From Trichobilharzia szidati (Eukaryota; Platyhelminthes; Trematoda; Strigeidida; Schistosomatidae), in assembly GCA_944472155.2 (NCBI GenBank), contig OX235273.1, positions 10,017,204-10,081,203 on the forward strand: a DNA stretch of 64,000 nt. Direction: 5' to 3'. The translations under genes were made by a program, and so were the position numbers. The notes beneath the pieces were generated by a model. That model was not told the DNA's origin. It searched no databases and saw only the letters and a list, made by a program, of their open reading frames with translations. Within the stretch, counting starts at the first letter, position 1. The number at the start of each line of letters is the position of its first letter. Positions 1 to 13,300 of this stretch are shown here, piece after piece.

Positions 1-145
1 AATTGCCATTTTGTCTCACATAATCGTCATAGATGTTTTGTTCAGTAAATGGTACACAAAACTAAGTAAAAGCTCACAGTTATGTATAGAAATAATAATC
101 ACTTGTAATGACATCAAGGAAAGATGCAGATTACAAACAACTTAC

Positions 146-377
146 AATGACCTTGCAACCTGTTTGAGTATATCAGATGAATTATTGTTACTTGCTGAAC
201 ACTTTGTAAAACAATTCAACGATTCTTGAATAGAACCATTTGATCGATGAATTAGACCAAGGCAATAAAGATGATAATCATCATTTACAGAAAACTGTTC
301 ATAATTCTTAATGATATCTTTACATTTTGAAAATGAAGATTGTGTATATAGAATGTGTAACAACCAATTTACACTTT
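146..377 (-). CDS. BBS4: BBS4 internal exon (BBSome TPR subunit)
   Basis: Encodes about 77 residues beginning SVNWLLHILYTQ and containing NGSIQESLNCF and DILKQVARS. These match the first TPR region of Bardet-Biedl syndrome 4 protein (the NWLIH...GNIQESLELF...LKQVARSL block of vertebrate BBS4). BBS4 is a TPR scaffold of the BBSome, which carries membrane cargo into and out of cilia; in flukes the ciliated larval epidermis, flame cells and sperm are expected sites. On the minus strand the exon is preceded by a polypyrimidine tract and an AG (acceptor at 378-380) and followed by GTAAGT (donor at 144-145). It starts with two bases of a split codon and ends with two. The next exon, expected to continue with the second TPR, lies off the left edge. 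The paralogue-like TPR protein OGT is excluded by the specific motif order. Family assignment is strong; exact ends are inferred from splice consensus. Confidence 0.85.
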
Positions 378-438
378 CTGCAGGTTGAATATATAAAGAA
401 TCTTCAAATATCATTCGCAATTAAGTCGAAATACTCAC

Positions 439-451
439 TGTTCACATGCAT
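439..451 (-). CDS. BBS4: BBS4 candidate first coding exon
   Basis: On the minus strand an ATG gives M-H-V-N plus one base before GTGAGT. That leaves a 61-nt intron (378-438) ending in CTGCAG, and the phase joins exactly to the exon at 146-377 (A+AA = Lys, then SVNWLL). An in-frame TGA lies three codons upstream of this ATG. Very small 5' introns are typical of schistosome genes. The alternative is no splicing here: reading through the putative intron is also open and starts from an ATG near 415 (MIFEDSLYIQPAES...). The sequence cannot choose between them. Confidence 0.4.
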
Positions 452-3400
452 TTGCCTTCAATTCATCAGATTACTTGGATAGATGATTGAGCAGCTATGC
501 AGGTAGTTTGATGCAAAGAATAAGTCAAGGATATTTGAATATTCACTCTTCTGAAATTAAGAAACAGATTTTTAAGGATTTTATCGTTCACTCTGAGCTA
601 ATATTTTCGAATTGTCTATTGTATAATTAGTGTATTGATTTATATATGAAATGAACTTTACCACTAGATTTTAATGGAAAAATATCTCTAGCTGAAAATT
701 ATCAATTAAATACTCCTACTTAACTTAAGCAAGATATTCTACACCTCGAAAAGTTGACTGATTAGTAGAAGGTTGCCTTGCAAACTGACAGCTGTAGACT
801 CGTGGGTATGTACTACTTATGAGTCAAAAATAACAAAGGTGAACAAAACGACTGAGGTAAAGAGGGAAATAATAAATCAAAGTAACATCATGTAGCCCCT
901 AGTCTGTTTCTTTTCAGATTCCAATTGACCTAAATACACCTCTTAAACCATAGACAGAAGAAGCTAGTCAACAGATCAGCCACAATGCATAGGGCGGAAA
1001 TGAATTGATCCCATAAACTTTTCCAATTTTCTAAACATTTACTAGGTACATTTTAAGGACAGAGGAAGCCTATAATGATTCTCTATTTTCAAATTAAATT
1101 TGTAAAAATATCCTATGCTACTGTCATATTCAACTGTTTCCTTCTGAAAGTGTGTATAACATGAGATAATTTGTCACTTTTTGCGGTAATGACCTGATCA
1201 TTTGGAACTTTGAAAAGTTTAGGCAACCACATGAGCTGCATGATGACAGAAATTTATACCATCTATCTAAAAATATATGGTTTACAGTCAAAAGCATCAC
1301 ACACTGCTTTTGTACAATTCACACTTTTTATACAGAGGCGAGATCAAGTAATCATTATGGAGACGGAAAGACTGGACGAAGAATGTATCTTGTGATTTGA
1401 ATGAAGGTAGCAAATTAAAGCATTTAATATGCGTCATTACTTGCTACAGAACCTACGTTTATAATGCTCCACCTTTTCAGCAGCTCTGCCCAACCCTCTA
1501 AGCACAAGAAGTAGCTATTGATAAGAGTATAAAACTTGGGCAATGTGGTAGAGCATAACTCCATTATGGAAAAGATTTTATTTTGATAACTCACACAGTT
1601 TTGTACAATAATATTAAATGTCACTATTTCATGCCCAGTAAAAAATTCAAGAGGAAAAGTGAAACTTTTGGCGTCACTTAGAGGCAAGGCAGGGCATAAA
1701 TTTAGAGGGAGGACTATGGAGACTGTGATTCATTTTTCTCAAGATGACCACAAACACCCTTCAGCGCTTAACCAAATTCCCCTAATTGCTGAAGAACTTT
1801 TGAGTTTCCTAAAAATTATAAAATTGAGACAAGTACCACAAAATTTCCATGGCACCTACAAAGTGCCACTAGACGCCTGGAAAGTCTTCTTCGAATTGTT
1901 ATAGATCCATAAGAAACACCGAGTTTTCTAAAATATCCATGGTAAGTCAAACAGAATGAACGAGACAATTTGTAAGATATCTTGCAAATGTCATCTAACA
2001 TGAGCTCCTTTTATTTCGTGAATTATTTTCAGCTGCTTATATCTCAAGCAATATCTGAATATACATTACAAAGTTTCTGAAAAATACTTTAGTGTAACAA
2101 ATTTCTCACAGTGCCATCACAATATAGATATAAAGTATTAGCAACATAACCCGGAAATTATGAGAGAATAGAAATTATTAGCTGTTAAAAGACCAAGTAT
2201 TCACAATAATGTTAAACAAGAGTGGGGTAGAATTCTATTCGAAACCTCTTTTATGAAGTAGAAGAGAATGTTTGTATTCAAACAAACATTCAGTCAAAAC
2301 AATGAGTGATTTTAAAACCTTATTCACCCAAAGAGGTTCCTTTACTTCGAAAACAGATTCACAAACTTTTTCAACTGTCGAAAACTAATTTTAGTTTGCC
2401 ACAGCATTTTCATACTGAAGAGGATGCTAAACAACAATTTTGACCCTTACTTTTGATGCGATAAAACAAAACTCAAAAAAGTTGGAGTCCACTCGTCAAA
2501 ATTAGTTTTACTTAAATAAAAGCTTGTTGCTTTAGTATGCTGTGATTATTCACATGAGCGAAATTGTTTCAGTCCACATAGATGACCATGCGCATTTCAG
2601 TAAATGTATATGTACTGGCATTTATAATCCATCCACCAAAGACCTGGTTGTTTTTGTTAATGCGAAGACAATACTTCTGTATTTCCTGATGTGTTGCACT
2701 CACTGACAATCTAGCAGATTTTTCCAACTGTGCACAGAAATGATTGTATATAAGTAAAAAGGCTGTTTTATACTACTGGGATTGACATTTATCAAGTGTA
2801 TGTATAATCTCCAGCGAACATGTAAGGCATACCTTGCTACTGCCTGTAAATTGTGATTGAATTATATGGTTCTATTTCTGTAACAATTTCATGATACCTG
2901 TAAACTGGCGTCCCTCATATACTGTACTATGAGAATAAATTTATTTATTTATTTGTTTTCCCACCGGTAGGTTCCCACCAGGGTCGGTATCTACTTTGAA
3001 GAGGTTTGCAAGAAGTCTATAGAGTTATCATAAAGCTGGTCGATTAGAATGTTTTGGATGACATCATCTTAATTTCTCGAAATGAGTAAGGATCCAAATA
3101 CCCGTTCTTTGTCAATCACTCTGTGAAAGTCGATGTATTTTGCTCTGAAACTATTCCGAGGCAACTTAAATGGTTTTCCCAAACTCATTAATGGAGGAGT
3201 TAGTGTTTGTCATACATCTAAGCTACGGGTGCTTTTTTTAACCTTAGCTTCTTCCGTTTCTAGTTTCCAGTGTGTTCGAATATAAACAACTAATAAATTC
3301 AGAAGGCGCTTTAGTGTTCATATATTCCCGCTGAGAATAGTGGATTTGTCTTTGCTGAAAACACTGTTAAAATTAACATTTGTCAATCGCTAAACATTTT

Positions 3401-4400
3401 TAGAGGTTGTTTACTGGGAAAGAAGTAATTCAGTAGGTCTTACATAGGGCAAGGAATATATGCCGTTAAGAAAGTTAACTGAAAGAAAAATTTGCTTAGT
3501 CATTTTGAACTGTACACAGGGAATAATAGTGTGACAGTTTAGTCCTCCGGGGTAGGGTGACCACAAGTCATAAAACTATTCGTCCTTGTGCATCGTGGGT
3601 TTGGTTTGACGTTAGTCAATATGGTGTCTAATATGGCACAGAAGTAATTATTGGAAATGCTGTATCTCATGGTTATAGGCCCAGATTCATTGTTAATCGT
3701 TATGCGATTGTAGGAGGTTAACTGGCTGAATTAACCGAAGTATTCTGAGCTAGTTGACTTAGCTGTCAAAACTAAAGAGGTGTGCCCTTGATCGTTTATT
3801 CTAAGTAGGCATTTAGCTACCCTATATATAATCTAACTGTGCGTTTATAAAACTTATTCATGTGCTAATATTACATGTATACAGAAACTAATTTCACATG
3901 TTTGTGGAGCATTCGCCGTTGTATTATTGAACATCGCTTTTCGTTTGTTGCATACATATTTTATGCGGTTATGCACTTTTGCCTTCACCCGGCGCCTTTT
4001 GAAATTTGATTTCTCTAAAACTACACCTTTTCAAGTTTTCATTTGTGCTTCTTAATAGAACGCCGTTCGTCTTTGCCAGTGTAAAGCCTTAGCACGTAGT
4101 AGAATGTGAGAATTTGGATGTGCTATAGTATTGTAAGGAAGAAAAGACTGATGAGGCTTGAAGAGATTTTTTAGGACAAACTCATCGTAGGCACATAAAT
4201 TAGATATACCATATCTCCACTGCTTTATTCGCACATCATTTACAAATTGGTCGAATATCACCACATTCGATAGGTTGTTGGATTCTGCACAGTGCTTCTA
4301 ACGTTCTTCTCACAGTTCTGTTCTTCGATTGCTACTGCCAGTGTTCGAAACATATTGATGCTTGTTTACTGATATACTACTTATATCTGACTAGAAGTAT
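452..4400. other. No gene recognised (BBS4 upstream region)
   Basis: AT-rich sequence without a convincing exon on either strand. Apart from the short PLE-2 tail at 1525-1625 and a (TTTA)n-like stretch near 2938-2955, I see no recognisable repeat. The promoter and 5' UTR of BBS4 should lie in its right-hand neighbourhood just above 451, but no core promoter signal stands out. Confidence 0.4.
1525..1625 (-). repeat. PLE-2 3' tail fragment
   Basis: About 90 bp closely matching 12430-12530 (shared run tagagcataactccattatg) and the reverse complement of about 11830-11935. It is the terminal part of the PLE-2 element described at 11125-11935. Confidence 0.6.
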
Positions 4401-4404
4401 CACT

Positions 4405-5790
4405 TCCCACACTCACGCCTCACTGTAAAGTCTTTCCTGTAACCGCCTCGACAACCGCAAAGAGGTTTCACCTCGCTGTTCTTCAGATTTCTCGTCTTCA
4501 TATTCTTGTATCCATCTTTGGAGAAGACTGGCATTAACTCTTTTTTGTTTATCTTCTCTCTTCATTGTGAACACTGGGCCACGACTTGATGTGACCACAT
4601 ATGGTCCCTGCAACTTCGGGAGAAGCTTTCCTGATCCTAAACAACCTCCGGTAGTATATTCACGTTCTCTATATTTCACCTAGTCGCCTACTTCAAACGG
4701 CTTCCAAGCTTTGATTTTTTCCGTGCCAGCTTTCTCGATGTCTGCCTTTCACTTCAATCTTATTTTCTGAATAGTTAACTTCCGCTCACTTGTCCATCTC
4801 TTACTGTCCTAGTGTCGTTGTTGTTGCCTGGTCTTATGATGCATTAGCAAGCGTGTTTTCTCCCATACATCAGCTGGAAGGGCGATTGTTTTGTTGTCCC
4901 ATGTATTGTGGTCCTATGTGCCAGTGATACCCACGGCAGATCAGTTTCCTATTTGCCTCTCTTTGCATCTAGCTACTCCTTGAGTGTACAGTTATTGGTT
5001 TCCGTTAAGTCGTTTGTCTGAGGAAGATATGGCTTGCTCTTATTCTCTTTATACCCAATGCCTTCAGACGAGTCTTGAACTCCTCATTCTCAAAACAGGG
5101 ACCTTGATCCGTCAACATCCTTTTCGGCACATCATGACCCCCCACAATATATCGAATGACTGTCTCGGTTACAGTCTTGGCGCACTGATCTGGAATTGCC
5201 ATTTGCCCATTGCGTGGCTTGTTTCGCCATCACCAAAACTTATAGATTTCCACTGGATGCTTGATGAAAAGGACCCATTATGTCCACTGACCACGAGTCA
5301 CCGACTGATGTTACAGGAATCGTTTGTAGTGGTGTTTGAATGCGCTGATAACCCTCCATCAATTGGCACTGTGGGCAGGCGAGTACGTAGTTTGCAATAT
5401 CGCTTCTCATATTTGGCCAGTAAGGACTTTGGCTCACTAGATTGTGTGTTGTGCAACACTTGTATGGGCTAGTTGGTGGAATTCTTGAATTGCCTCGCGA
5501 GAAAGGGTCTTTGGCGTTGCCATAACTGTAGAATGCCACTTTTCCCAGGAACCGTCTGAGCTTTCGTTTAGAATTTGATACTTCAGTGGCCTTGAAAGCC
5601 AGGATCTTCTCAGGTAACGGTTGCATTCCTCTATTTGCCACTTTATAACCCAGAAAGACAACAGTACTTTTGGCTATTTGGGACTAATTTTTATAAATAT
5701 GCAGTTCAATTCCATCAGTTTTGTTTAGATGGCTTCGATGTGGTCTAGATGATCGCAATTCGCTTACTCTGCTTTATGGGCTTCGTTTAC
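4405..5790 (-). mobile_element. Ty3/Gypsy LTR retrotransposon pol relic (RT tail + integrase)
   Basis: Minus-strand fragments in several frames reconstruct a Gypsy-type pol. At about 5560-5790 is the end of reverse transcriptase (HLDHIEAI, then a YKVANRGMQPLPEKI-like stretch and LRRFLGKVAFY). At 5380-5560 is the integrase zinc-binding region (FHQLAHTSVAQHT, then YWPNMRSDIANYVLACPQCQ). At 5000-5330 is the integrase core (DSWSVDIMGPF, then VPKRMLTDQGPCFENEEFK), and at 4410-4740 the GPY/F-like C-terminus (KLLPKLQGPYVV). Frameshifts and stops break the ORF. The RNase H domain is missing: the RT tail runs straight into the integrase N-terminus. No flanking LTR was recognised here. Dead copy. Confidence 0.85.
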
Positions 5791-7413
5791 TCATCTCCAA
5801 CACTGACAATGGCACTTTGAATTTAACCCTCAGGACGGCGAGGCGAATTTTTATTTCTGTTTCCTAGAATATTTTCCTAAAAAATTTCGTGGAATTCTAT
5901 CCTGTTCTTCCGAGGTTCGATGTTATGTCACTGCAACTGATTTGTACACGAGTCTGCATAAAATGGTATTCTGAATATTCCTTTCACTAAACTTCCCTTC
6001 TTGTAGTGCAGAGAAATTTAACCAGCGTCTTTTGACAGGAGAGGGACACCTATGGTTTCCATTAATAAGGCTATGTGACACCACCATCTTCATAACCCCC
6101 AGCTGGTGAGGATGAGTTCCCAACACTGCTATACTGTTTTCTGAATGCCATATTAATCTTACGACGATGACTTGCATGGCGCAAACGCAAGAACTTCAGA
6201 GAATTCTTGAGCTTAGAATCAGGAGCTGTTGCTTTTGCCAGAATATAACGGTACAGATCTCAGTATATTTTGTATAAAGCAACTTTACTTCAGGGCAAGC
6301 AGCATCAAACATATGATTCGAAGAAATATTGCTCATTAAGCAGAAAAATTGAGTAGGAAAAGCATATCATGAACATTCAGGTTGGTGAATAATGTTCACG
6401 GCGAATTACTGTGAGACATCAGTATGATATAAATAAACACTTTTGGTGGTATTACCACAGTCCTTCATTAGAAGCAGGGTCACGACATTAACTGTCACTT
6501 CTAATGACCAGGAAACTAATTCCACCAAACACGATCGCCTGATATTCACTGATATTGACGAAAACCTAAGAAAGTCTGTCACAAGGGGGTTCTGGCCACG
6601 CTAAACAGAACAGAGGAATTCTCCGGTTAACTTTTCGAACTAGCCGAGAATTATTTATGAATGTTAGTTTCTGTTCACCCCGCTATTTGCTGCTACGGTG
6701 TTTGTCCTCTCAGCGCCTCATAACAACGTATACCCTGTGAAGTGCGTCAACCTGTCACTATAGAAATTAATTTCATAAGCATTCAGGAAGACTGAAGTAA
6801 GAATACCACTCGTGTTAAGGTGCTCTGGAAGAGACCACCCAAAAATTAGATTTCAGAGTGTAATGTCAAGAAACAAGTTTCTTAGCTTTTCCAGTTCACT
6901 GTTCCTCTCATGCAACATTCAGTTCTGGATGCACCTGTTTCCATGTCTAACTACTGGTGCTTCTAATTCATTATCTACTCAGTTTTTATCTACCGATTTT
7001 CTTTCGTATTCATATCAAGCCTATTGGGTTCCTGTTATTCTAGTAATCTTCCTAAATGCAACAAGTCTGTGGTAGAATGTCAGTTTAGTAGTCTTGAAAG
7101 TGAACCAAGCCGTTCTTAAACATAATCGCACCTTATTTAAATAGCCCTCACCTGTCCATCCCTATTCATTTTCCTAATTTCGGGAGTGACTCTAAAAATT
7201 CTTCCCTTTCACTTCCAAGAATACATGCATTTTAAGTGAATTCTTTTAGAGCCTCTACTATGTGCCAGCTCATATCGATTTTTTAAATTCTAAGAAAGGA
7301 ATATCTGTAGAGAACAGACGTCCGTTCTTCCTAGCTATGTCCGTATTGTGAATTGATCTTTATCTGGACATGGACTCTATGTGCAGACGCCTTAGCATTG
7401 CTCGAGCTAAGTG
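5791..7413. other. No gene recognised
   Basis: AT-rich sequence. The left part (to about 5950) may be further decayed Gypsy pol, but no motif is clear. Nothing else recognisable on either strand. Confidence 0.35.
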
Positions 7414-7600
7414 TGCATCAGTGGCACGGCGGTTAGGATGATCACCGACCATGCACATGGTCCGGGGTTAGAACTCTGTCCGAAACACACCTGATATCAG
7501 TAGTCGGCCTGCTAAATTTGGGCTACCGACATCACATGCTGAAAGTTCCACACCTGTACCAAAATACTGTGAGGAATCAAGCTTTAGTAAAATAAAATAA
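7414..7600 (+). mobile_element. SINE-B (tRNA-derived), degenerate
   Basis: tRNA-like head with an A-box region (GTGGCACGGCGGTTAGGAT) and a B-box-like GGGGTTAGAACTC. It is followed by the SINE-B body shared with 15399-15582 and the reverse complement of 20655-20828 (AAATTTGGGCTACCGA ... GGAATCAAGCT) and an A-rich 3' end. The B box is mutated. Confidence 0.75.
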
Positions 7601-9380
7601 ATGAAATATATTTTGGGGTTCTTGTGATTATAGGAGCATTACAATTACTCTCCTACTGTGAGTATTTGTTGTTTCTGTCAGAAAATTAAGGAACTGTGGA
7701 ACAGCCTATAGAGTATTTTACAATTCGAAAGTCTTCTAACTCGTGCTTATCTTACACAAATTAGTTGATCAATATCTCTTTTATCACTAGCGGCTGCCTT
7801 TGAGAATAGATGTTCTCAACTTTGAATGGGAAGTCAATTAAGTCTGGTATTGGAATTCATGACTACCAGTAACTTGAGATAATAAATATGTTTCATTGCG
7901 TATTGGAAGATACTAAATTCAAACAGTTACAGAATGTGAAAGAAATAATGGATTTAACAAGAAGAGTTGGGATAAAAGTAGTCGCAAGATGTTCTCGCTG
8001 ACAGAGTGGAGAATGGCACAACAGATATTAAGCTTTGTAACACTTAAAGTAATTACAGCACTCCTCTCAACGTAGAAACTCACTCAGGAACAATTTATAT
8101 CAGTTAGAAGATCCTGCGGTACCTACACTAATAATTTAGTTTACCTGGTACTCTGCAACGATTGTGAGATCGAATACACAAATCAAAGTAGTAATTCGGG
8201 GTCAATCAGACTACTGCAGAACACCGAAAACTAGCAAAATATAGATTACCTGACAATTATTAAACAAGAAATTTAGAAAATAGCTCAGCTAAAGCACCAT
8301 GCGAAGTTATAAATAAGCCTAAAACAGGATCGGAAAGTGCGACAGTCTTAAGATTTTAGATTAAAAAGTAGAAGGAGAGATTGACAATTGATTTCAACCT
8401 TAGTTATCTAATCAGTCGAGAATACATGCGTGATTGGAATGATTCAACACTTATCCTAAGCATCAGGAACATCCTACTATTCCTATAACAAATGGGAAGG
8501 AAGGAAGAGAACTATACAAATCAAATTTCGAAGTTTCGTAGTTATAATTAGTATGACTACGAACATCAAAGTGTGTTCTAAACTTCGATGTTCAGCAAAT
8601 ACCACTGTTTTTACCTTGTGATAAGTAGATTAATACGACAATGATTGAGGTATTTAGTAGACCGCTTGTTTTCTTACTTCACAAATCTGTTTTCACCCTA
8701 CCTCATTTTTTTTGCTTGACTCCTATTTTAGAGGTAATTTTTGATTGTTCTACTCATTGTATTACGTCATCACCACCTTTCCAATGAACTCTCATTTAAC
8801 ATACTAAATTCTGATTTTCCCATCATATGAGTTCTAGCCAATGTATTTAATTATCTCTGATTACGCAATTATCACTCATTTATCATCACTCTAGCAAAAA
8901 ATTTCCCCATTTCTACGAAAAACTCCACTTTTATAATATATGTATACATGTAACGGGGTAAGGTAACGGACTTGCTAAAGGACCTTTATTAAGGACAAAC
9001 AAATCAAATATATGCATCCTCAGCCATATTAAAACGTGGCTAGATCAGAGGACAGTAAGTTATTCTGATTGGCTGGCAACTGGTCCAGGGTTAAACAAGT
9101 CGACCAATGAGATCATTTCAAATCCACAACGTAAACTAAATCCAGATTTGAGGAATAAACACTTCCACTTACGCTACAGCTACTGACTTAAATATTGATT
9201 TCAGTTTTGGGCAGCTTTCTATCAATCTGCATCACCCTGTATATAATATTAAGTTTGAGAAATCCTTATTATCCTTATTGTTTTAATTCACACCAGGATG
9301 TTTTTACAACAACCCTTACTTACTGCAGGACTGATTCAGCATGACGATGCATAAAATAATCAATGTTAAAATTGTACTAT
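7601..9380. other. No gene recognised
   Basis: AT-rich non-coding sequence; no conserved protein fragment or repeat shared within the window was seen. Confidence 0.35.
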
Positions 9381-9731
9381 TGTGGTGAGAGCTAGCTGCA
9401 AGCCGAAAATTGTAGACAGCAATTTACGTCAATGTTACGTCCCGAACCGGGGTCATGAGAAGAAAACAACATCAAAGCTTAACCTTGAGGAACTCAACAA
9501 CCAATCACATCAGACTTAACGTGTACGAGTAAGATTCGCAGATATATGGCTTAACTTTCTGAGAAATGGCCACAGGCAGTACAGAATAACCTTCAGCAAG
9601 AGAAACCAATTAGAAGAGGTTGCTTCTCTGCTAACAATAACGCTAATAATAATGTACATAAAAATCTATTAATATCTCCTGATTGTCTCAATAAACGATC
9701 TGTTGCCTGGCTCTTGTCTTCTGTCGTTTCA
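9381..9731 (+). mobile_element. Solo LTR, copy 1
   Basis: Begins TGTGGTGAGAGCT and ends GTCGTTTCA (TG...CA). It has an AATAAA polyadenylation signal about 40 bp before its 3' end, in the sequence CAATAAACGATCTGTTGCC. Flanking 4-mers are ctat and cttt, i.e. 3 of 4 matching. The same 340-350 bp unit occurs at 30162-30500, 41774-42125 and 58021-58359 on the opposite strand. No internal retrotransposon sequence accompanies it, so it is read as a solo LTR. The parent family is not identified. Confidence 0.75.
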
Positions 9732-10157
9732 CTTTAACTTGCCTTACTAAGCATTAAAGTTTGTATGCATCGGACGATGAAAAATCGACGAAATACGGTG
9801 GATTCATATTATTCTCTGAACCAATGTTTCTCCTATCTCTGTTCAAATTTATACAGAAGGGAACTCGTGTACACAGATGAAAGTTTGCCTACAATTAACT
9901 TCAGGGGAAACGAAGAAAAGTGGAAAAATGCACAACGACAAATTTAAAAACACGGATTATATTTTCATAGCACAAATAAACTGTCAGACAAGACATGATC
10001 AGCCATAAATGAGTGTTAACCAAGTCAACATTACTTTAAAATTATGTCATAAAGAAAAGTACACGAAAGCAAAGAAATAATGCTACGTTGATCAAAATTA
10101 AAAAAAAGAGTAATCAAAAGATTAAAACTTCAAAAGAAAACTCAAAAATTAAGTAGA
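9732..10157. other. Downstream region of the M3 peptidase gene
   Basis: Minus-strand 3' UTR should start at 10157 and run leftwards. I found no clear AATAAA on that strand in this stretch; nothing else recognised. Confidence 0.3.
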
Positions 10158-10367
10158 TTATGCTTCAACATTTAATAATTTAAAGAAAGCTCTATCATTA
10201 GGTTCACGACCTAAAAAGTCTTTTAACATATCTATAGCATCTTTTGAACCACCTGGATAGAGAATTTTCTCTCTGTAATCACGTCCAACACATTGACTCA
10301 TACATCCACCGTCTACTGCACACTTGAAACGTGATTCAAACATATCAGCACTAAACACTTCACTCCA
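10158..10367 (-). CDS. M3 peptidase last exon
   Basis: 210 nt including the stop: [14 protein letters not shown], then [19 protein letters not shown] and [12 protein letters not shown], ending NVEA-stop. Acceptor TTCTTCTAG. It matches the C-terminus of thimet oligopeptidase, without the longer tail of the human enzyme. Confidence 0.95.
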   Translation of the reverse strand, partial: WSEVFSADMFESRFKCAVDGGCMSQCVGRDYREKILYPGGSKDAIDMLKDFLGREPNDRAFFKLLNVEA

Positions 10368-13300
10368 CTAGAAGAAAAGTAAAAATAAAGAAAAATCGAT
10401 AATTAATTGATTTTAGTAATTTTGAATATAATGATTTATGTCAAATGTCAAACAAATTTGAAGATCTATTGGTGTAAATCAACAAGCTAGTAGAAGAAGC
10501 AGGCTGTGAAGACAGGAACACATAAAAGACAGAGGTGATTAAGATAACCAACAAGCTGACAACAACAATAAGTACCAATCGCCATCAGCGGAAGAAATTT
10601 GTAGGGAGTCACATCGTTGAATTATCTAGGCAGTGTAGCTATAACTACAGGCGGTATTACAGATGAGAATGTCAAAGCTAGCCAGGGACGGAGGGCTTTC
10701 ATTAATCCGAAATCAGTGTGAAAATCTACTGCTGCCACCAATATAAAGAACAAGGTTGGGATTTTCAGGACTAATATCAAGTCAGTCAGTGGCTCTGTAC
10801 CGTCAGTGAAAGCATGTCCAACAAGCCGCTGTAAAATTCCTTCTTCGTTGGCTCCATACTGAAAATAAGATAGCCAGAAAGGATAAGGACAACAGGGAAC
10901 TCCGGTAACGAGCCAGCAGTGATTTGATTGCTTACAGGATTTCATTATGAGCTGATATCGGTTAGAGAACCATTGGAAAACCAGCTGGGGGAGTACTGGA
11001 CAGCTGTTTCTTTCTATTTTGGGACTTTTCATCAGAAGGCCTCACCCACCGGGGTTTGAACCCAGGACCTCCTGGTTACAAGGCGAGTTCGTAGACCATT
11101 CAACTACTGCGACTCGATCCAACAAAGCAGGAATTAGGGTGGCATTCAAACCTACAAACTCACTCAGAGACAAGCTTTGTAGGCTAAACAACCCAGTTGA
11201 CCCAATAAAACAAATAATATAATTTACAAAATACCTTGCAATGACTGTGAGTTAGGTCAACTACACAGGTCAAACTAGTTGATCAGGAGAAGCCAGATTA
11301 TCGGAATATAAGAATTTAGCTAAGGTAAGAATGATTGAACCTGCGAAGATAAGTAATTTAGGATAAAACTCAGCACTACATTGCACTGCATGCATGAACA
11401 CACAACCGCACAATAGGGTGGATGGGACAGAGTCAAAATTCTAAAACGTAATACATGTAGGTGAAGAGGGAGATTGATTGCTGAATCCTGGTTCATCGAG
11501 TCTACACCCAACACAACACATGCAATAGAAGTGACACATAATCACTGATACCAGAGGTTTGGCAGATATTATTACCACCAGTCAAATCAGAGGATAATAA
11601 ATAATTTCAAAATGTATTCAATTTACACTATAACGCTCCAGCAAGCTATTTATTTTACTATAGAGACATCTTATTTCCCATCTTATTGTATTTTATTGAT
11701 AACACTAATATTATTTCCGAATGCATTTTATCTTATATTGATTTTATTCAAATGTCTAATATCGATTTTTACTCATGTATATAAATGCAGCGAAAAGTCG
11801 TGTGACTAGTGACTTGATATGATTATTAGAGGTAATAATTCGTGCTCGAAACGTTATCAGTTAATATTACTGTACAATACTGTGTGATTTATCAAAATAG
11901 AATCTTATCTATAATGGAGTAATACCAAATTTGCCAATTCACGATATAGAGCGACCACTAGCCAATGTCCACACCCGACCTGCTGTGCTCCACAAGCCAC
12001 GACTCCCCGCCAAAAAGCTATTACTGAACACTTAAGCAAAGGAAAATGTTGATGGTGGCTAGGCATCTTCATCAACTCTGTTTTCTCTATGTCCTGCTAT
12101 CAATACCTGTTTCTTTTGACAACTTATTGCTTTTAATTTGTAGATGTTCGAGTTTATGTGACAGCGAAGTCTAAGTCTTCAAGAGTCTTCTTGTCAGCGC
12201 AACATATTTCTGCCTTCTTGATCCCCATAGCCTTCCACGTGGTGTGCTTGATCCAATCAAACACAGTCAGGAATATCATCGGTGATAGTTGACCGAAGTA
12301 TCCACTACACATTAATAGCCGCCTTCCTAACTGAAGACTACCACTCAGAAAGTCTCACTATCACAACCACAGGTTTCAAAGATAACACAATTTATTTAGG
12401 GAAGACATTTGAAAGAGTATCTACCATATAAGTATAAAACTTGGGCACTGTGGTAGAGCATAACTCCATTATGGATAAGATTTTATTTTGATAAATCACA
12501 TAGTGGTGTTATACAGTAATATTAACTGATGACGTTTCGAACACAAATTATTGCCACTCATAATCATATCAAGACATTACTCACACAACTTCTTTCCTTC
12601 ATTTATATACATGTGTGGGATCGATTAGATATTGGAATAAAATTCAATATGAGATAATGTACATTCAGAAATCATAACAATACGAGTGTTATTGATCAAT
12701 TACAATTAGATGGGAAATAAAACGAGTGTTTCTATAGTCATAATAAGTTACTTCTTCGAATGTTGTGATGTGTTTGAATTGAAATATAATATTAAGATTA
12801 TTTATTATTCTCTTCTGATTTGACCGGCGGTAATAATATCTTCCATATCACTGGTATTTGCATTCAGTCATTTCCATTGCATCTGTTGGGTGTAGACTCG
12901 ATGAATAAGGATTCCGTAATCAACCTCTCTCTCCACCTACCTATGTTACTCTATAGAACTTTAACCCTCTCCCACCCTATTGTGTGGTTGTGTGCTAATG
13001 CATGCATTGCAATTGCTGAGCTTTTTTCTAAATTACTTATCTTCTCTGGGTCAACCATTCTTACCTTAGCTAAATTCTTATGTTCCGACAATCTGACCAC
13101 CCCCGACCTACTAGTTTGACCAATGTTGTTGCTGACTTAACTCACGGCCACTATGAGGTATTTTGTAAATTATATTACTTTGTGTCATTGCTGAAGACTA
13201 TCAGTAGGATGAGTGGTGTCCCAGTGGACTACATAGTTAACGTCGTTGTCGATAGGCAGTTGACTTTGTGCAGTAAATTCGCTAAAGGGATTTCGTCTGA

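Noticed and set aside
4984..5472. 162-residue plus-strand open frame
   Set aside because: It is antisense to the Gypsy integrase, which is recognisable on the minus strand.
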